Source of the DNA: Pseudomonadota bacterium
Lineage (GTDB): Bacteria > Pseudomonadota > Alphaproteobacteria > Reyranellales > Reyranellaceae
Reading direction: 5' to 3'
NCBI GenBank assembly: GCA_018242505.1
Contig: JAFEBU010000024.1
Span: forward strand, 1-36,522
Length of the DNA: 36,522 nucleotides
Shown: one piece after another, positions 15,317 through 23,485 of the stretch
Numbering within the stretch: position 1 is the first letter of the stretch
How the letters are laid out: each line of letters begins with the position of its first letter
Program-made: the position numbers and the translations under genes
The notes under the pieces: generated by a model
The model's input: the letters and a program-made list of their open reading frames with translations, nothing else
Database searches by the model: none
What the model was told of the DNA's origin: nothing

Positions 15317-17439
15317 TGGAACAGCCGCGTGTCATCGGTCATGTCGTCGCCGTCAGCGGATTCCGGCTGAAGGTCGAGCTCTCGGCCGAGGCCAAATCGT
15401 CATCGCGGGCGACACCTGATGGCGTTCAACGGGCCGTCGCGATCAATTCCTATCTGACCTTCGATCTCGGCGCAGGCACGCACGCGATCGGAGTTCTCAG
15501 CGACCTTGAAGCCCGCGAAAGCTACGACCCCACCACTGACGAAGAGCTTACTCTCCAGCTCACCAAGCCCAGGCGGGTTGCATCCGTGCAATTGCTCGGC
15601 ACCGTAAGGCAGTCAGGCAAGGGCCGATGGAATTTCGATACTGGAATCACGGTTCTTCCCACCCTTGACACGCCGGCGGAAGTCGCCAATCCGGACATCC
15701 TTGGCTGTGTCTTCGGTCAACCTCCGCAGCGAAACAGGCCGGAAGGCTGGACCGAGGGCGAGTTCGACTTTGCCTTGGAGATCGGTCACCAAACCGGCGA
15801 CGAGAACACGGCGGTCAAATCGTCCTTCAACGACTTGTTCTCGCGGCCTTTGGCAATCGTCGGCAATACGGGTTCCGGCAAGTCGTACACGGTGGCGAGC
15901 CTGTTGCGTAGCGTCATTGGGAACGCAACGGCCGGCGCAAAGGTCGGCGCCGACCCGCATATCTTCATCCTCGATATCAATGGCGAATATGCAAGCGCCT
16001 TCCTGAAGAAGGAAGATCGCGTCTATGCGCGAGACCCAAACGAGGCGTACGTCAACGGCAAGAAGTGGACGATCCCCGTCTGGCTCATGAATTCCGAGGA
16101 GATCTGCGAGTGGCTGAGCGCCTCCGAACAAACCCAGCAGCCTGTTCTCAAGGCTTGGTGGGCCTACCTCAAGGCGGGAAGCGTTCCGACGCAGAATGCG
16201 CAGGACTACCTCGAAAATGCGCTGGCCTCGATCGCCGAGATGCGCGGCGACCTCGCGAAGATGAAGAAGAAGGAGGTCGGCTCCTGCGTCGACAATATCG
16301 TGAGCTTTGCGACGGGCGGTGGCATCACCTCGACGGCGGCTGAAATTGCAGCATTGAAGTCAATAACGCAACGTCATCGCACCTTTAACAGCTTCACCAC
16401 AGACAAAGTTGACAATCCCGTAGACATATCGGTTGCGCTCACGAACCTTGAGAAGGTCGTCGAACAGGTATTGGACACGGACGATCCGGCTGAGGCCTCG
16501 GTCACGAGCGGCGATACCCCCATCTATTTTCCTCGTGCGGCCCTGAGCGGCACCTCCGCGCTTGCCGCCGCGGCATCGTCGGAGGATGCGCCCAAAATCG
16601 AGCAGTTTCTGACGACGCTTCGGATGCGTCTTCGGACGCGACTGGCCGACCGGCGCTGGGGTGTCTTTACCAATTACGATAGTCTGAGCGTCAAGAGCAC
16701 GCTCGATTGGTTCAGGTCGCTGGGCTTCTCGGCGGGTGATTCCAAAGTCACGATCATTGACCTGTCGATGCTCGCGCACGAAGTCTTGCCGTATGCGTGC
16801 GCGACGATCGGGCGAGTATTGCTCGAAGCCCGCGAAAAGTTGGCTGCGAGCAAGCGCTATGAGAGCCCGTGGGTGATTGTGCTGGAAGAGGCGCACAACT
16901 ACGCGCGTCCGGCCCGCCAGGACGAAGACAGAGGCCAGGCTCTTTCCCGCAGGGCCTTTGAGAGGGTCGCCAAGGAAGGACGAAAGTTCGGCCTTTCACT
17001 GATCGTCGCGAGCCAGCGGCCAAGCGAGATCAGCCCCACGATCATGAGCCAGTGCGCAAACTTCTTTTCCCACCGGCTGCAAAACCCGGACGATATCGAC
17101 CATTTCAGGCGCATCATCCCGAGGCAAGCGCAGCGGCTCCTCGATCAGGTGACGGTTCTGGCATCCGGCGAGGCAATTGTCTTCGGGAGCGCGGTGCATG
17201 TGCCGTCGCGCGTCAAGGTAAGAATTCCGAGCCAGGAACCTTCCAGCGTTACCTCGGCGCCGTTCGCGGATTGGGGCAAGGCAAAGACGTTCCCTGTTGA
17301 CGATGTGCTCAAAGCCTGGGGGGTTCCTGAAGTTAAGGCGGCGGAGCTCTTTAACAAGACAACGGCACCCGAAGCTGAGGAAAAACGGACAGAATCGGTC
17401 GAGAAGACCGTTGAACTCGATGACGACATTCCGTTCTGA
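15316..17439 (+). CDS. herA: HerA-like ATPase/translocase (DUF87) of a SIR2-HerA system
   Basis: A 707-residue hexameric ATPase of the HerA/FtsK superfamily. A beta-rich N-terminal HAS-barrel-like region (residues 1-150) precedes Walker A GNTGSGKSYT (183-192), FILDINGEYASAF, and Walker B VIVLEEAHNYARP at about 520-532. Sensor/arginine segments LIVASQRPSEISPTIMSQCA and FSHRLQNPDDIDHFRRI follow. The ATG at 15316 shares a base with the SIR2 stop; a TTG one codon earlier is possible. In known SIR2-HerA systems the ATPase ring assembles with the SIR2 effector. The next gene, a reverse transcriptase, begins only 32 bases later on the same strand, extending the operon beyond the standard pair. Confidence 0.9.
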   Translation: MEQPRVIGHVVAVSGFRLKVELSAEAKSSSRATPDGVQRAVAINSYLTFDLGAGTHAIGVLSDLEARESYDPTTDEELTLQLTKPRRVASVQLLGTVRQSGKGRWNFDTGITVLPTLDTPAEVANPDILGCVFGQPPQRNRPEGWTEGEFDFALEIGHQTGDENTAVKSSFNDLFSRPLAIVGNTGSGKSYTVASLLRSVIGNATAGAKVGADPHIFILDINGEYASAFLKKEDRVYARDPNEAYVNGKKWTIPVWLMNSEEICEWLSASEQTQQPVLKAWWAYLKAGSVPTQNAQDYLENALASIAEMRGDLAKMKKKEVGSCVDNIVSFATGGGITSTAAEIAALKSITQRHRTFNSFTTDKVDNPVDISVALTNLEKVVEQVLDTDDPAEASVTSGDTPIYFPRAALSGTSALAAAASSEDAPKIEQFLTTLRMRLRTRLADRRWGVFTNYDSLSVKSTLDWFRSLGFSAGDSKVTIIDLSMLAHEVLPYACATIGRVLLEAREKLAASKRYESPWVIVLEEAHNYARPARQDEDRGQALSRRAFERVAKEGRKFGLSLIVASQRPSEISPTIMSQCANFFSHRLQNPDDIDHFRRIIPRQAQRLLDQVTVLASGEAIVFGSAVHVPSRVKVRIPSQEPSSVTSAPFADWGKAKTFPVDDVLKAWGVPEVKAAELFNKTTAPEAEEKRTESVEKTVELDDDIPF

Positions 17440-17471
17440 TGCCATGCTAACCAAGCAAAAGCGATCCGAGC

Positions 17472-19112
17472 GTGCCGACACATAAGCCACTCAGCAACGA
17501 TGCCCGTTTCTTCGCCTCGCTCATCCGCACGGCCTACCTGCCGGTCGAACTGCCGCCAGCGGTAACCACTCGGTCGTTCTCGAATTTTTGCGGCACCCAC
17601 TATAAAACTCTGGCGACTGACTGTCCTACGCTCATAAAGAAATCCACGACTGCTGAAACGTTCAGCGCGCCCAGACCAAGCGGTGGACGCAGGACGATGG
17701 CGCTTGTGCATCCCGTCGGTCAGCTCGGCGTCTCTCTCCTGATAACCAAGCACAAGGACAAGATAAAAAAGATCATCAAGAGGCGCGGGACCTCGCTGTA
17801 CCGCACGGACGAGGATGTCGAAGCTCAAAAGGCCTTCACCAGCCTTGATTTTCGCAAATGGGACGTGGAGCGAGCGCGAATTTGCGCCGAGTGCCCTGTC
17901 ATTCTGACGGCCGACATCTCGCGATTCTTCTACACCGTTTACACTCACTCCATTCCCTGGGCCATTCTTGGCAAGAACAAAGCGAAAGACTATCTCGCTC
18001 ACAATAAAAAAGCGCTCTTTGATCATTGGTCGAGTGACTTCGATGCTGCGCTTCAGGCATGTCAGTCACGGGAGACCTTTGGCATCCCAGTAGGACCGGA
18101 CACCTCGCGCATCATCGCCGAGCTACTCATGGCCGGCGTCGAAAATGACCCCGTATTTTCAGCGACAATAGCTGCCCGACCCATGGCACGGCTTCTCGAC
18201 GATATCATCATCGGGTTTGAAGACGAAGCGTCAGCTAAAAGAGCACTCGCCTCGCTTCGGCAGACGTTATGGAAGTTCAATCTCCAGCTCAACGAAGAGA
18301 AGACCGCTATCCGTTCTTCTCGCAACGTATACTTGGATCCTTGGAAGCTAGATGTTTCCAGGCTGTCCATTTCCCGCCGCAGGCTCGCCGATGACGTCTA
18401 CCACCTGGTTGACCGGACCTTGCAACTTTGTGAGCAAGCGAACACGGCGGCTCCGGCGTCTTGGGCATGCAATCGTTTGAACTCTGTCCGACAAGCGTCC
18501 CCTGAGAACTTTGTCATATTGCTCGACGCGACCCTGCGGCTCGCGCGCGATTTTCCATCTTGCATGCATATCGCGGCGGCGTTCGTCATCAACCATCAGG
18601 ATTTCTGCCAGCCGACGGAAATAAAGCAGCGCATCGCGGCGTGGCTCAAATCCACCATGCGCCTGAATGCGCAGCACGGAAATGACTTCGAGCAGGCCTG
18701 GTGCCTCGTCATTAGTGGTGTTCTGCGAATTCAACTCGACGAGGAAGACCTGCCGAGCCGCGATACAGTGCCAAGCGGCGTCGTTCTCGCCATATTGGGC
18801 ATGCTGCGCGAACGCAAGCTTCTGAAAGTGCCGCTATCCCGGTGGAAATGGAGGGCCGAACTCAATAAGTCCGGCGTGATGGGCTCTGCTTGGCTACCTT
18901 ATTACGAAGCTGTCGTACGCGGTTGGACAACCGACAAGGTTTTAGTCGGTGAAGTCAAGAACCAACCAACCCTTACAAAAATGCTCGCATCCAAAGTCAG
19001 TTTTCTCGAAGATCGAATCTTTGATGCGGCTTACATTGACCTGTCGCATCGCACATTTCGCAGTGTCCAGCCAAGTCAAATTAGTAAAGTCGCGTTCGTC
19101 ACTCCTTACTAG
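17472..19112 (+). CDS. Abi/UG-type antiviral reverse transcriptase
   Basis: A 546-residue RNA-directed DNA polymerase-like protein. Palm motifs are visible in order: motif A ILTADISRFFYTVYTHSIPW (Asp148), motif B TFGIPVGPDTSRIIAELL (about 201-218), motif C ARLLDDIIIGF (Asp243, Asp244), and motif D-like LQLNEEKTAI. The YTHSIPWA segment is typical of the Abi/unknown-group reverse transcriptases linked to phage defence. Motif C has Leu-Leu before the aspartates instead of the Tyr-x of retroviral YxDD. The C-terminal 270 residues are helical, as in Abi enzymes. The GTG at 17472 was chosen because the conserved N-terminal part starts there; the ribosome binding site is weak. Close spacing after HerA suggests co-transcription. 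Confidence 0.85.
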   Translation: MPTHKPLSNDARFFASLIRTAYLPVELPPAVTTRSFSNFCGTHYKTLATDCPTLIKKSTTAETFSAPRPSGGRRTMALVHPVGQLGVSLLITKHKDKIKKIIKRRGTSLYRTDEDVEAQKAFTSLDFRKWDVERARICAECPVILTADISRFFYTVYTHSIPWAILGKNKAKDYLAHNKKALFDHWSSDFDAALQACQSRETFGIPVGPDTSRIIAELLMAGVENDPVFSATIAARPMARLLDDIIIGFEDEASAKRALASLRQTLWKFNLQLNEEKTAIRSSRNVYLDPWKLDVSRLSISRRRLADDVYHLVDRTLQLCEQANTAAPASWACNRLNSVRQASPENFVILLDATLRLARDFPSCMHIAAAFVINHQDFCQPTEIKQRIAAWLKSTMRLNAQHGNDFEQAWCLVISGVLRIQLDEEDLPSRDTVPSGVVLAILGMLRERKLLKVPLSRWKWRAELNKSGVMGSAWLPYYEAVVRGWTTDKVLVGEVKNQPTLTKMLASKVSFLEDRIFDAAYIDLSHRTFRSVQPSQISKVAFVTPY

Positions 19113-19275
19113 AAGGTGCTGCGTCCTCCGGACCGGCTTCCTATTCGGCCACCTGGGCGAGCGGCCTCACGAAGCTGTCCTCGGTTGACGGTGAGGGAAG
19201 ACGCAACCGTTCCTTGCAGTGTTTACCGCATAGCAGCTTGTGGTGTAGCTTCCCAAGAGGGGTGAGGGGCAAGCA

Positions 19276-20574
19276 ATGGCCTATAAGAAACTGCCTTTGA
19301 ATTCGCTTGTCGTGAATCCGGCCAACGACCGTCACGGAGAGCTGGAAAATGAAACCGCTGCCATCGCACAGCTATTTGCACTTCGCGAGGCGCATATGCG
19401 CTCTCTCGCTCGCGACATCGTAACTAAGGAAGAAATCTTCGAACCGCCTCTCGTGTTTCCTGAGGGCGAGAAGTTTGTCGTCGCCGACGGCAACCGACGC
19501 ACCACCTGCCTGAAGCTCCTCGCCAGCCCGCGGCGCGCGCCGACCGTCGAGCTGCAGGAGTTCTTCCACGAGTTGCGGAAGGAGTGGAAAGGCGCTTTCC
19601 CCGAGACCATCGAATGCCGCGTCGAGAACGACCGCGACCGCGTTGACGACATCCTGTTCCGACGGCACACGGGCAGCCAGAACGGCGTCGGTCAATCGAC
19701 CTGGGACGACCGGATGAAGAACAACTTCGTCATCCGCACCGGCAAAGGTACAGGCGTCAATATCGCCGACGAGGTCGAGAAGCAGCTGAAGGACGCGGGC
19801 CTTCTTCCAGCAAAGAAGATTCCACGCTCCAACATGAGCCGCCTTCTGTCTGCTGAGGCAATTCGTAACCGCATCGGCTTTAGTGTGCGTAAAGGCAAGT
19901 TCGAGTACCTGCGCACCCAGGACAAGGTGCAGCAGGCGCTTAGCCGTATCGCCAAAGATCTCGCCAATCGCGAGATAACGTTGAATGACATCTGGGATAC
20001 GACCAACAAACTCGCTTACATCGACAAGCTTGATGAAGAAGGCATCCTACCTACCGTCGCCGACGCGCCTGCTCCTCTGAGCCCGCCTAAGCCCACACCT
20101 CCGAAGCCGCGTCCGACACCGGCTCCGCGGCCACCGTCGCGGACGACGCTTATTCCTCAAGTCGAATACGGCGTGGCATGGACGGGGCGCTTGCAACGCC
20201 ATCGCGCGATCTGGGAAGAGCTGCAATTCAAGCTCGACCTTTCGAACCATCCCAACGCCGTTTCGGTGCTATTCCGGGTGCTCCTCGAGCTCGCCATCGA
20301 CCACCACATCACGCAAACCAAGCTCACGACCGTCCATCCGAACGACAAGCTCGCGAACAAGCTTTTGAAGGTTGCCGAGAATCTGCATCAGGCTGGAAAG
20401 ATCGACCAGAAATACCTTGGCGTTTGTAAGAAGGCGCAGAACTTCGACTCGCTCGTTTCTATGGATACGTTGAATCGTTACGTCCACTCGCCTCAGTTTG
20501 CGCCGTCACCCGACCATCTCAAGGCGCTATGGGATAGTCTCGCGGAGCTTATCGTTCATTGCCTAAATTCCTAG
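19276..20574 (+). CDS. ParB/Srx-like DNA-binding protein of the defence cluster
   Basis: A 432-residue protein. The N-terminal 90 residues fit the ParB/Srx fold, with KLPLNSLVVNPANDR at the start and the signature FVVADGNRRTTCLKLL at about residues 68-83, which takes the place of the GERR-type nucleotide-binding box. Helical DNA-binding-type sequence follows, then a proline-rich linker (PPKPTPPKPRPTPAPRPP, about 272-290) and a C-terminal helical domain (FRVLLELAIDHHITQTKL). The ATG at 19276 has GAGGGG upstream. It follows the reverse transcriptase on the same strand after a 163-base gap. The function is unknown. Because the linker joins two domains, the protein may connect DNA recognition to the defence complex; that is inference. 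Confidence 0.75.
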   Translation: MAYKKLPLNSLVVNPANDRHGELENETAAIAQLFALREAHMRSLARDIVTKEEIFEPPLVFPEGEKFVVADGNRRTTCLKLLASPRRAPTVELQEFFHELRKEWKGAFPETIECRVENDRDRVDDILFRRHTGSQNGVGQSTWDDRMKNNFVIRTGKGTGVNIADEVEKQLKDAGLLPAKKIPRSNMSRLLSAEAIRNRIGFSVRKGKFEYLRTQDKVQQALSRIAKDLANREITLNDIWDTTNKLAYIDKLDEEGILPTVADAPAPLSPPKPTPPKPRPTPAPRPPSRTTLIPQVEYGVAWTGRLQRHRAIWEELQFKLDLSNHPNAVSVLFRVLLELAIDHHITQTKLTTVHPNDKLANKLLKVAENLHQAGKIDQKYLGVCKKAQNFDSLVSMDTLNRYVHSPQFAPSPDHLKALWDSLAELIVHCLNS

Positions 20575-20981
20575 TGCAGCACGCACCCAAGAAAGCTGCG
20601 GGTAAGACTGGAGCGCCGGGCGGTGACAAGGCGGCGGTCTCGGCGCAAGTGTCGGAGGACAACAGCAATCGGCTTGTCAGGAAACGCCGTCGGAGCACGG
20701 AAGCGACAGGAACTGCTCCTGGGCACAAGCGAGCAGCACGAGGCAGGGCGACGCGAAAGCCCAAGTTCAATGGCTCGACGGTCAACGCCTCCCCTGGCCT
20801 TTCCCAGCACGATGTCGGCGGGAACACGCCGTTGAAAATTCTTTACGGCAACAAGGAAATCGCTCTGAAACTAGGGGCCCGCTACGCCGCAGGCGGTTGG
20901 TATGCGCCTCCTGGTGTTGATCTCTCCGCCTTCAGGGAAAACGGGTGGCTGCGAGGCCCGGCAGTGGCCTCCACGTTGTGA
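20574..20981 (+). CDS. Small basic protein with DUF5710-like C-terminus
   Basis: A 135-residue product if it starts at the GTG overlapping the last base of the preceding stop (20574); TTG at 20559 is an alternative. The first 80 residues are basic and disordered (KRRRSTEATGTAPGHKRAAR). The C-terminal 45 contain LKILYGNKEIALKLGARYAA and GGWYAPPGVDLSAFRENGWL, which fit the DUF5710 pattern (ALGARWD...KWYVPxGxDLxxF) found in DNA-processing proteins of mobile elements. No ribosome binding site is seen. It may be a real small protein or the C-terminal relic of a larger one. Confidence 0.45.
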   Translation: MQHAPKKAAGKTGAPGGDKAAVSAQVSEDNSNRLVRKRRRSTEATGTAPGHKRAARGRATRKPKFNGSTVNASPGLSQHDVGGNTPLKILYGNKEIALKLGARYAAGGWYAPPGVDLSAFRENGWLRGPAVASTL

Positions 20982-21155
20982 CACGGTCGCGGACCACCCC
21001 ACAAAGAGCTGGCCGGCTATCGCGACGGACTCACCAAGGGCGTGGCGGCGATGCTGGACAACCCGGCCCGCCGCACCACCGAAGGGCTGGCGCTGGCGAC
21101 CGAGTTTGCGCATGCAGCTCTTGGGCAGCAGGCGCTAGGAGTTCGTCACGAGTGA
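20982..21155 (+). pseudogene. C-terminal relic of an unidentified gene
   Basis: An open frame without a start codon encodes KELAGYRDGLTKGVAAMLDN, then a helical stretch ending ALGVRHE. Its TGA overlaps the GTG of the next frame (GTGA), the usual mark of translational coupling. The part upstream is missing. I do not recognise the protein. Confidence 0.35.
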
Positions 21156-21596
21156 GCAAGCCGACCATCTTTTCGCCGCCGCGCGCCGGAAACCTGGCCC
21201 AGCAGCACATGCACCGTGCCCGGATGTTCCGGAATGCGGCGCTTGAACTGCCGGACATCGTGAATGGAGAGCAGAATTGGCCCAGGTATGCGCTGCTTAC
21301 ACACGCGATCGAACTGGCACTCAAAGCGTTCGCTCTTCACTTCGGCTTCGACATGTCCGGCCCGAGGCCTGCCAACCACGATCTGACGAGTTGGTATCGT
21401 GTTGCTTCCCGGCTATGGCCTCTCAGACAATCTCACCGTCGCCCAGCATATTGATGTGCTTAACATGCTGCATCGGACGTCCTATCTGCGCTATCCCACG
21501 GAGCAACCAACGCAGGTGCCCAGCGTCGAAGACATTGCCGACGCGACAGTGGACCATCTTCTGGACGCCTTCACCCGCGTCATCAATCCACGGTAG
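21152..21596 (+). pseudogene. HEPN-like protein gene with a frameshift
   Basis: The first frame (GTG at 21152) encodes GNLAQQHMHRARMFRNAALE, then YALLTHAIELALKAFALHFG, a pattern of HEPN-type helical proteins (aHAIELaLKaf). Around NHDLTSWYRVA the frame is lost. The continuation lies in another frame as LLPGYGLSDNLTVAQHIDVL, then TSYLRYPTEQPTQVPSVEDI, to a stop at 21596. Joining the frames gives a protein of about 148 residues. One small insertion or deletion near 21395-21410 explains it. Either the gene is dead or the base is a sequence error. HEPN proteins are often toxins or defence ribonucleases, but the catalytic motif is not clear here. Confidence 0.6.
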
Positions 21597-21659
21597 CCAA
21601 TGGCCTATTTCAGGCTCCTGCTAGGCTGGGTTAACCTGCCCGGCAGCATCCGTTACTTT

Positions 21660-21965
21660 CTAGTGGAGAACTCTTGCGCCGTGTGGTCCGCGGCAAGACT
21701 CAGCTTTCTCGATCAACCCAAGCACGTAATGCACCAGAAACGCCTCGATGAGTGAGAGGGCGTAATCGAAGCTGATTGGCAGCATGCCTTCGTTGAGGAA
21801 GGCGTGATCCACGTACTCTTCGGCGTTCCAGAGTTTTCGAACCGGGTCGGGGTTCTCAAGGTCCAGACGCTCCAGGACGGCTTCAAATACCGCATTGGCA
21901 GTTTCGATGGACTTTGCACGGTCCGCCTCGCCAAGAGGCAGCGCCGTGATCTCATGTTTACCCAT
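21660..21965 (-). CDS. Small acidic hypothetical protein
   Basis: A 101-residue protein on the minus strand with an excellent ribosome binding site (AAGGAG, 8 bases before the ATG at 21965). The N-terminal half is helical (SIETANAVFEAVLERLDLEN). The centre is acidic and aromatic (RKLWNAEEYVDHAFLNEGML), and a hydrophobic helix follows (YALSLIEAFLVHYVLGLIEK). No known domain is recognised. It stands alone between a broken HEPN-like gene and a gene read away from it. Confidence 0.6.
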   Translation of the reverse strand: MGKHEITALPLGEADRAKSIETANAVFEAVLERLDLENPDPVRKLWNAEEYVDHAFLNEGMLPISFDYALSLIEAFLVHYVLGLIEKAESCRGPHGARVLH

Positions 21966-22222
21966 TGGTAAACTCCTTCTTTGAAATTGGCTTGAATTGC
22001 ATCAGTCCACCGGTAGCCACCCGATGCTGGGTTTCTTAGTGGCGACTACATTAGAGCGCTGGGCGTCGCCTTGTTCTCTCTCGCGCAAGTCGGATGATAC
22101 CGGAGAATGGGACGTGCGGACAGGAGAATGCCTGGCGCGATGACGCTTTAGATGTGGGCAACTGACCTCTGGGCGCATTCGCCTGGGTGGCCGTTGTCAT
22201 TCAGCCATGCGAGACTTGGGCC

Positions 22223-22921
22223 ATGACGCTCCTGAACTGGGAGATGACGGCGGAACAGGTCATCCTCTTCACCGACACCCTCTCGCTTGACGGACAAGAC
22301 CGCCGGGCACGCAGCTTCACGACGAAAGTCTTTCCGGCGCCTCACATCGGCGCGGTCATCGCCGGGACCGGCGTCGCCCAGATCGTGACCCGGTTCTACC
22401 TGAACATCGTTGACTTGGTCGTAAATGACGTCGTGCACCTGTCCAAGTTTGCGCCAGCAATGCTGAAGCAGGACTGGGAGCAGACCAAGAGTCAGCTTCC
22501 GGATGGTGCGACAACGACCGTTTACACCTTTGGCCTTTCCGCGAAGGACGGCACATTCACGGGCTACGCGTATCGCTCGACTGCCGATTTTGCGGCCGAG
22601 TGCCTGCACCATGGGAGGGTAATGAAACCGCCAACCACCATTGAAGATTTGCAGGCGATTGACAGTCTCCCTGCCTTCGTCGCGATCTCCAAGAAGCAGC
22701 AAGCGCAGGACCGCGAACTTCCGCGCGTCAAGCGCGTCGGAATTGGCGGAGATCTCTGGCTGTATTTCCTAAGGAAGTCCGAGAGCGGAGCGCTTTCCCT
22801 TCAAGTCGAACGCATGGAGCGCATGCCGCACTACAATCAGGACCGTAAAATCATGCTGGCGAAGCTTCCGGAGAACGCAAGCCATCCGCACGCACTAGCC
22901 GCACTGGCAAGCGATCCATAG
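22223..22921 (+). CDS. Ntn-hydrolase (proteasome beta/HslV-like) family protein
   Basis: A 232-residue protein whose N-terminus resembles proteasome-type Ntn hydrolases. With the initiator Met removed, Thr1 begins the chain (TLLNWEMTAEQVILFTDTL), placing an aspartate at position 17 exactly as in proteasome beta subunits, and a lysine (TTKVF) at 34, one off the usual 33. A glycine-rich AVIAGTGVAQIVTRFY segment fits the next strand and helix. The ATG at 22223 was chosen because it exposes Thr1; an in-frame GTG at 22187 would bury it. Substrate and role are unknown. No ATPase partner lies nearby. Confidence 0.55.
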   Translation: MTLLNWEMTAEQVILFTDTLSLDGQDRRARSFTTKVFPAPHIGAVIAGTGVAQIVTRFYLNIVDLVVNDVVHLSKFAPAMLKQDWEQTKSQLPDGATTTVYTFGLSAKDGTFTGYAYRSTADFAAECLHHGRVMKPPTTIEDLQAIDSLPAFVAISKKQQAQDRELPRVKRVGIGGDLWLYFLRKSESGALSLQVERMERMPHYNQDRKIMLAKLPENASHPHALAALASDP

Positions 22922-23160
22922 TGAAGCTTTCGCCGGACAGAAGGGATGGCGACAAGCCGGGTAGACCTGACTTCCGATAGCTGTAGGCACTTGCCCCCTC
23001 AAAGGACGTCCTGCCATACGATGAGGCCCCTTCGGCGATGTCGGTTCGATAGAGGCCGGACGGTTCCTTGCGGCTGACGCAAAGTGTGTTGCAGTCTGCG
23101 CATCGGGTGATGCAACTGTAGGGACTTCCCGGCGGCGTCTAGCTCTCCTAGATTTTGCCC

Positions 23161-23463
23161 ATGTCCAACCCGCCCGCGATTGCCGACGCCGCGCCGGACG
23201 TGGATGAACTGACGCCGTACGACATCAGCCATCTCACGACCTATCTACGTCTACTCGATGCCGACAACGAAGGCGCAGACTGGGAAGAAGCGGCCAGCGT
23301 CGTGCTGTCGCTCGATCCAGCAGCAAATGAAACGCGTGCGCAACGGACCTGGGTCAGCCACCTGGCGCAAGCCAAATGGATGGTCAGCGAAGGATATCGC
23401 CTTCTTTTCACCGTCGATCAGGAGCTCTGGGAGGCTCACCGCCCACAACGGCTCTCATCATAG
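23161..23463 (+). CDS. DUF2285 family protein
   Basis: A 100-residue DUF2285 protein, a small domain typical of integrative elements in Alphaproteobacteria. The conserved core is LTPYDISHLTTYLRLLDADN, then GADWEEAASVVLSLDP and ARAKWM-like LAQAKWMVSEGYRLLF near the end. The ATG at 23161 was taken as the start; TTG two codons earlier is possible, and no ribosome binding site is obvious. It is a backbone gene of the element separated from its usual neighbours. The function is unknown, though a DNA-binding role is often assumed. Confidence 0.75.
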   Translation: MSNPPAIADAAPDVDELTPYDISHLTTYLRLLDADNEGADWEEAASVVLSLDPAANETRAQRTWVSHLAQAKWMVSEGYRLLFTVDQELWEAHRPQRLSS

Positions 23464-23485
23464 GCAGTGATAGCCTGCGGCTGGC

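Noticed and set aside
19141..19275. Minus-strand relic ending FVRPLAQVAE before the ParB-like gene
   Set aside because: Short, unrecognised, and a similar-looking piece near 24700 matches only over about ten bases; not enough for a repeat or gene call.
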